DNA from: an uncultured Oscillospiraceae bacterium
GTDB taxonomy: Bacteria > Bacillota > Clostridia > Oscillospirales > JAAYXM01
Direction: 5' to 3'
NCBI GenBank assembly: GCA_934446465.1
Contig: CAKSEF010000069.1
Location: 1 to 6,380, forward strand
Length of the DNA: 6,380 nt
Shown: in pieces, positions 1-6,000 of the stretch
How positions within the stretch are numbered: position 1 is the stretch's first letter
Layout of the letters: each line of letters opens with the position of its first letter
Notes under the pieces: model-generated
The model's input: only the letters and a program-made list of their open reading frames with translations
What the model was told of the DNA's origin: nothing
The model's database searches: none
Program-made: the position numbers and the translations under genes

Positions 1-6
1 GTTTTT

Positions 7-75
7 ATGAGGAGAATAGTTTCTTTAATCGCAGCGCTTTCGATTTTTGTCGGGCTTTTCCCAGCGGTTTCGGCG
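7..75 (+). other. Sec signal peptide
   Basis: Residues 1-23 form a classic Sec signal: positively charged start (R2, R3), hydrophobic core at about 4-18 (IVSLIAALSIFVGLF), a helix-breaking P19, and a cleavage-like V21-S22-A23 before G24-E25. Signal peptidase I cleavage is predicted after A23. No lipobox cysteine is present, so it is not a lipoprotein signal. It indicates the enzyme works outside the cell or at its surface, and it supports the ATG at 7 as the true start. Confidence 0.88.
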
Positions 76-3000
76 GGAGAGAATGACCTCGGGTATACGG
101 TTGTATATGATTTCATAAACAACTATTCGGAAGAGATAGAACTCGGTTCCGAAATTGCCTTCTATGCAAAAGGCGGTGCTGTCAATGTGATTGACTCCTA
201 TGAGAAGTCGAACGGCTTTTGGAAGTTCGATTCTCAGGAAGGGTCATTCTGGATTAACTGGCACAAGTCTTTCGGACTGTACTCCTATGCCAAGAAAAAC
301 AGTTCATGGTATGCGATAAGAATCAAAGTTCCGGCAGACGGCGAATATTCGGTATCTCTTGACGCGGGAAATTACAACACGTTTGAGAGCGCGGGAGAAA
401 TTTATCTGATGGACGGCGGAGTATCGGATATAGCTTCGTCGCTCACAGATGAAAATCTGCTCGGAACGGTTGATTTTACAAAGGAAACATCGAAGACATT
501 CTCAAGGAAGAAGACACTTGCAAAAGGCGAACATATACTCGTGTTCCGCTCGCCGTCAGCGGGAGATACAGACCTTTCAATGAGCATACAAAAGGTTACG
601 CTGACAAGCGGAGACGGGAGTCGAAGTGCAGTTATGTCAGCAGAGCTTTTGCTTAATAGGGAAAGATTAAACGAAGGTGAGAGTGCGCTTGCAAGCCTCA
701 GAGGAGTGCTGAGCAACTGCACGAGAACAGACGATTTTAACGAGGCACAGGTTCTGTATTCATCGACGGACGAAACGGTTGCTTCGGTAAATCCGACTTC
801 CGGGGAAGTTACCGCAAATAAGCCGGGGAGCGCCGATATCAAGGCGGAAATACAGTATGATGACGGCACTGTGCTTTATGCAAAACGCAGGATAACGGTT
901 TGTGAAGCCGGGCTTTCGGGCGCGAAAGTCGTATACGATTTCCTGAACAACTATGCCGACGGCGTAGTCAATATGGGCAGTGCCTCCGAACAGACATTTA
1001 TAAACCCGTCAAAAGGAATAAATGCGGCAGACACATACGAGAAAACCAACGGATTCTGGAAAGCGTTCGGAACGGATTCGGATAAGGTTTCGATAACTTA
1101 CCGCAATGCAAGCGGAAGCGCGGGACTGCGCGTTTATGCCTACGGTGCGTACACATGGGCGGCACTGAAGATAAACGTCCCTGTTGCGGGAAAGTACGGA
1201 ATAACGCTTGAATGCGACGAACATTCCTCTTTTGAAAAAAACGGCGAAATGTATCTGATTGATGCAGATACAAGCCTCTCTGAAATTGAGGAAAATCTCA
1301 CGCCCGAAAATAAAATAATGAACGTTGACTACACAAAGAAAAAATCTGTTTCGTCGGCTAACATCAGATTTAAAGAGGGCGAAAACTTAATTATATTAAA
1401 TGCTCCGAACGGTCTGAATATGCGTTTCTCAAAAATTACGCTTGACGGCGGCGGAGATTATGTTCCAATGTCCGCAAGACTTGAAATATCAGGCTCGGGA
1501 AGCAGGAAGCAGGCGAGTGCGAAGCTCGTTATGTCCGACGGAAGCGTAAGAGATGCGGAAAACGCAGAATACAGGAGCTCGGATACGTCTGTTGCAAAAA
1601 TTGCTTTGTCTACGGGAAAAATAACAGGCGTGTCGGGCGGAAACGTTACGATTACGGCAGATATCGAATATAACGGGAAAACATATACCGCATCAAAGGA
1701 TACGGATATATCCGCTCCCACACCGATTGCCCCCGCAGGCATCGACGAGGAATACTCGTTCATAAATATAAGCAGTGAATGGGTGCCGACGCAGTGGTCG
1801 GGAAGCGACCCGATAAGACATGAGGACATACGCGGCATAACATATGCCTACACATCCCCGAACGGGAACGGAAATTGGGAATACTACGGCACAAGTCCCA
1901 ACTGGAAGCCGGCAAACCGCTCCGTTTTTTCGTACAGCGCATCGGCAAATTGGGCAAGACTCCAGCTCGCCGTCCCAAAAGGGAAATGGGTCGGGTTCAA
2001 GATTAAAATACCGAAGGCGGGGAAATACCTTGCGGGAGTTACATATGCCGCATATTACGAGAGCGCAGGCATAAGCGACGTCTACCTCGTGCCGCTGAAG
2101 AGCTCCGAAGCCGAGGTCGAAGGGGAACTGTCCGCGGACAACCTCCTCGGCACGGTAAATTATCTTGACAGCACAGTCAGCGATTTCACTGTAAAATCAA
2201 AAAATCTCTCCGAAATAGAGTTCACGGAGGAAGACCTTGCCGACGGAAATGAGTATATTCTCGTTTTTAAACAGGTGGGAAACGGCGCAGGCGAATCACT
2301 GCGTCCGCGAAGCTTTACGCTTGAGGGCGTAAACTCAATTTCCGTGCTTGAATGTACGGCCGAGAAAAGCTCGCTCGAGGTCGGAGAAACAGCACAGACA
2401 GACTTGGAGGCCGTAAGACTTGACGGAAGCACCATGTCTGCGGATGAATACGAAGTTAAATACATATCCTCAGACGATGCCGTTGCATGGGCGGACGACG
2501 GAGTTATCCATGCGGTTTCCGAGGGAAAAGCGACAATTCTCATAAGCGCCTCGGACGGCTTAAAAACGCGCACCGTAAGCCTTGATATTACCGTTTCCGA
2601 CAACAGCGGAATAAAGTCCGTGGAGGTGAATGTTCCCGAGAGCATTTATGTACGCGGCAAAGGTAAGATAAAGGTTACGGCTGTTATGAACAGCGGAAAA
2701 AAGATTGCTGTTCCGAACGAAAACATAAAAATAACGCTCACATGCAGTCCGCGCGGGTGTGCGGCGGTTGCCGACGGAATAATCACAGGATATGCGGAAG
2801 GAAAAGCGCAGATTTCCGTAAAGGGAACGTTTAAGGGGAACGCAATAGACGAATTTGCGGAAATTTCGGTTTTGCCGAACAGCAGTAAATCGGAACCCAC
2901 ATATTACACATACGCCGACCGTGAAAATGCACGGAAAAACATTAAAAAATATTCATGGGCATCCTCTAAGGCAAAAAACAAACAGAACCTTGCAGATACA

Positions 3001-6000
3001 AATTATATGGGGACCGACAGAATAGATATACTCGTAAGCCAGATAGCATACGAGGGGATACCGCGCGGAAGACAGATAGGAAAACCGGGCGACCCGGAAT
3101 ACTCGCTGTGCAGATATTGCGGTGAAAATATCGTGGGAAAATACGGCGTCAACGGAGTTGAGGGCTGGAATTACAACCCGTTCAGAAACCCGTGGAAGCT
3201 CCAATGTCCGGATTGCAAGCGTCTTTTCCCGTCAAACGATTTCGCAGGACTCTATGAGTTGACATGCGCGGCAAATAACGGAGTGTATAACGTAGAACTC
3301 GCGCATAGGCTCAATGAGGAGAGTATAGCAAACGGCGGAAAGGACTATCTCCATAACGACCTTTACCCCGAAATGGGTGAGGGCTGGGGCGTTGACGACG
3401 GAAACGGATTCCGCCCGAAGAACCCCGATGGAACTCCGAAGACATACGCAAACGGAGTTGAGGAAGTCCACAATTATGTTGCATATTACAATTATGTAAT
3501 ATGGAACAGAGTAAGAGGCGCGATTGATACAATAATGAACTCCTACATTTATACGGGAGATATACAGTACGGACGGGCAGGCGCAATACTCCTCGACAGA
3601 ATAGCCGACGTTTATCCTACACTTGACATATCGATTTATAACAACGAATTTCTAAACACAAGCGGCGGAGCGGGAACGGGAAATATCCAAGGCTGTATAA
3701 ACGACTGCGAATTTGCCCAGCTCTTTGCACAGGCGGCAGATGCGTTCTATCCCGCGCTTGAGGATGAATACGTCATAAACTATCTCCACCATAAGGCGCT
3801 GAAAGAGGGGCTTTCAAATGATAAGTCGAGCGCCCTTAAAATATGGGATAATTGGGAATCAAGAATTTTGGAAGAAATCTTTGAAGGGTCAAAGAACGGC
3901 AAAATCTACGGTAACTACGGAATGCAGCAGGGTGCGCTCGGAATAGCGGCAGTCGCGCTTGCAAAGGAACCCGAATCCGGCGAGATGATAGACTGGCTCT
4001 TTAAAACAGGAGGAAGAAGCTCGGACTATAAATCGGTCAGCGGCGGAAATGTTGAATCGACTCTTATCGACGTTGTCGACCGCGACGGCATGGGAGACGA
4101 GGCATCCCCGCGCTATAACAGCATATGGATAGACAACCTCGCGACTATGGTTGACGCCCTGTCAAAGTACAGGAGTACAAAGAATTATAATCTCTTTGAA
4201 AATCCGAAATATATAAAGATGTACACCGTTTACCCGTCGCTCGTGCTCGCCGGAACACATACGGCGCAGATAGGCGATACGGGCAATGTTGCGGACTTGA
4301 CAATAACGGGCGGGATTGCGCGAAACCTCACGGCATTTGAAGAGCTTTCAAAGATTCGGTTAAAAACAACAGACGAGGGCGAAAAGGCGGAGATTGCGCG
4401 CCAGATGAAAATTCTTGCCGACTTTGTGTATATGCAGAACGGATATACCACGGAAGGCTTGGAGGAACAGATGAGCGTCTTCTCATCTGACCCGGAGAGC
4501 ATTAAAGCAGAAATTAAAGAATACGCCGAGGATTCTGAAGCCAAAAGCGAACTCTTGGCAGGTTTCGGATTCGCAGTCCTGCGCGACGGAGGAAAGTATA
4601 AGTCCGCAAGCGCGTCCACAAGCAAAAACAACAGACGCGACTATTGGATTACATTCGGACGCGTGGGTGCAAGCGTTTCACACGCACACCGCGACAGTTT
4701 GAGCATCGGCATTGAAGCGTTCGGGCTGAATGTCTCTCCCGACCTCGGATACCCCGAAGCAACAGGAACAGACCCGGGAAGACTCCAGTGGAGCTCGTCT
4801 ACGCTCTCGCATAATACTGTCATGGTAGATGAAAAGGAACAGGTCGGAATCGCCGCAATGCACGGAACGCCGAAGCACTTCGACAATTCCGATACGGTCA
4901 AGCTCATGGACATTGAAACCCCGAGCGACATTTACGACTCAACGTCAATTTACAGACGAACCGTTGTTATGGTGAAGGTCGGAGACGACGATTCATACGG
5001 AGTTGACTTCTTCAGGGTAAAGGGAGGCAACAGCCACCTGTTCAGCTTCCATGCGCAGTCCGAAAAGGCAAATGCAGCCGAAGGACTTAATCTTGTTCCG
5101 CAGACGGATTCAAGCGGAAATTATGTCGGAACATACGCGGGTGCGGACACGACATTCGGCAAAGACCCGAATTCGCCCGCCGAATGGTTTTACGACACGG
5201 TGTATCCGCGCGGATATACATGGCTTAAAAATGTTCGGCGCGATAACAGTCCGCAAGACAAATTTGCAGTTGATTTTGAAATAACCGATTATCGGAACGC
5301 GGTAAAGGACAACAAGAATATCCGCCTGCGCATGACTATGCTCAACGATTTTAAGATGTCGAGCGTAGCGCTTGCCGGGGGATATGTGCCAGTTAAGAGC
5401 ACGAACAGAATGATGCCGGAGACGTTTGAGTATGTCCTCGCAAAGCGGGAAGGCAAAAACCTCGACAGTCTGTTTACAACGGTGTATGAGCCTTATAAGG
5501 GCGAAAGATATATTGAAGACATGGAAAGCGTTTCAGCGGTCTTGACAGCAGGAAGCGCAGGCGCTGACGATGCCGTAAAAGCTGTGCGTGTAACACGCAC
5601 GGACGGCAGAGTTGATTATATAGTATATGCCACAAACAATAAGGCAACGTACAGAATCGACGGCGAATTTAATTTCCGCGGATTTATCGGAGTATACAGC
5701 AAAAACGCATCGGGAAATGTGGTTTACCGCTATGTGAATGACGGTGATATAATCGGGGAGGACACGGAAAAAACAGGCTCGTATACGGGAACGGTTTTCG
5801 GGTTTGAACGCGGGCTTAAGTTCAGCAACTATATTGATATAGACTCAAATAATGCCGATGCGTCAGACCTTGCGGGACGGTGCGTATATATATCAAATGA
5901 CGGAAAACAAAATGCCGTCTACCCGATAAACAGCGCAAAGAAGCTTGAAAACGGAAAAATACGTCTCGATATAGGAACTGTCTCGCTTATACGGGGATAC

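Noticed and set aside
1..6. Ribosome binding site or promoter upstream of the ATG
   Set aside because: Only the six bases gttttt precede the start, which is too little to contain or judge a Shine-Dalgarno site or promoter.
402..1838. Minus-strand open frames at 402-869, 998-1273 and 1458-1838
   Set aside because: They have the same low-information Ser/Leu-rich antisense composition and no recognisable motifs, and each is fully contained in the sense gene, where domain landmarks are clear.
1844..2074. Plus-strand frame of 76 codons overlapping copy 3
   Set aside because: It lies out of frame inside the long gene, is rich in Arg, Thr, Gln and Pro, and shows no homology pattern. The main frame here carries the conserved W..KIKIPKAGKY strand.
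94..2598. Recent DNA-level tandem repeat or assembly duplication
   Set aside because: The three copies align as protein but differ at most third codon positions and in length, so they are old diverged modules, not an assembly artefact or a slippage repeat.
2160..2900. Two abutting minus-strand open frames (161 and 84 codons)
   Set aside because: They lie fully antisense to the well-supported lyase gene, inside repeat module 3 and Ig domain 4. Their translations are Ser/Pro/Phe-rich with no domain pattern. They are open because the sense codon usage rarely creates stops in that antisense frame.
2953..3586. Minus-strand frames opposite the zinc-ribbon and toroid start
   Set aside because: They are Cys/Val-rich by reverse-complement accident. 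The sense strand encodes clearly patterned CXXC pairs and helical repeats here.
5051..5284. Plus-strand frame of 77 codons in the lyase domain
   Set aside because: It is out of frame with the heparinase II/III segment that holds WLKNVRRD and FSFHAQ, and its translation is basic and unstructured with no family features.
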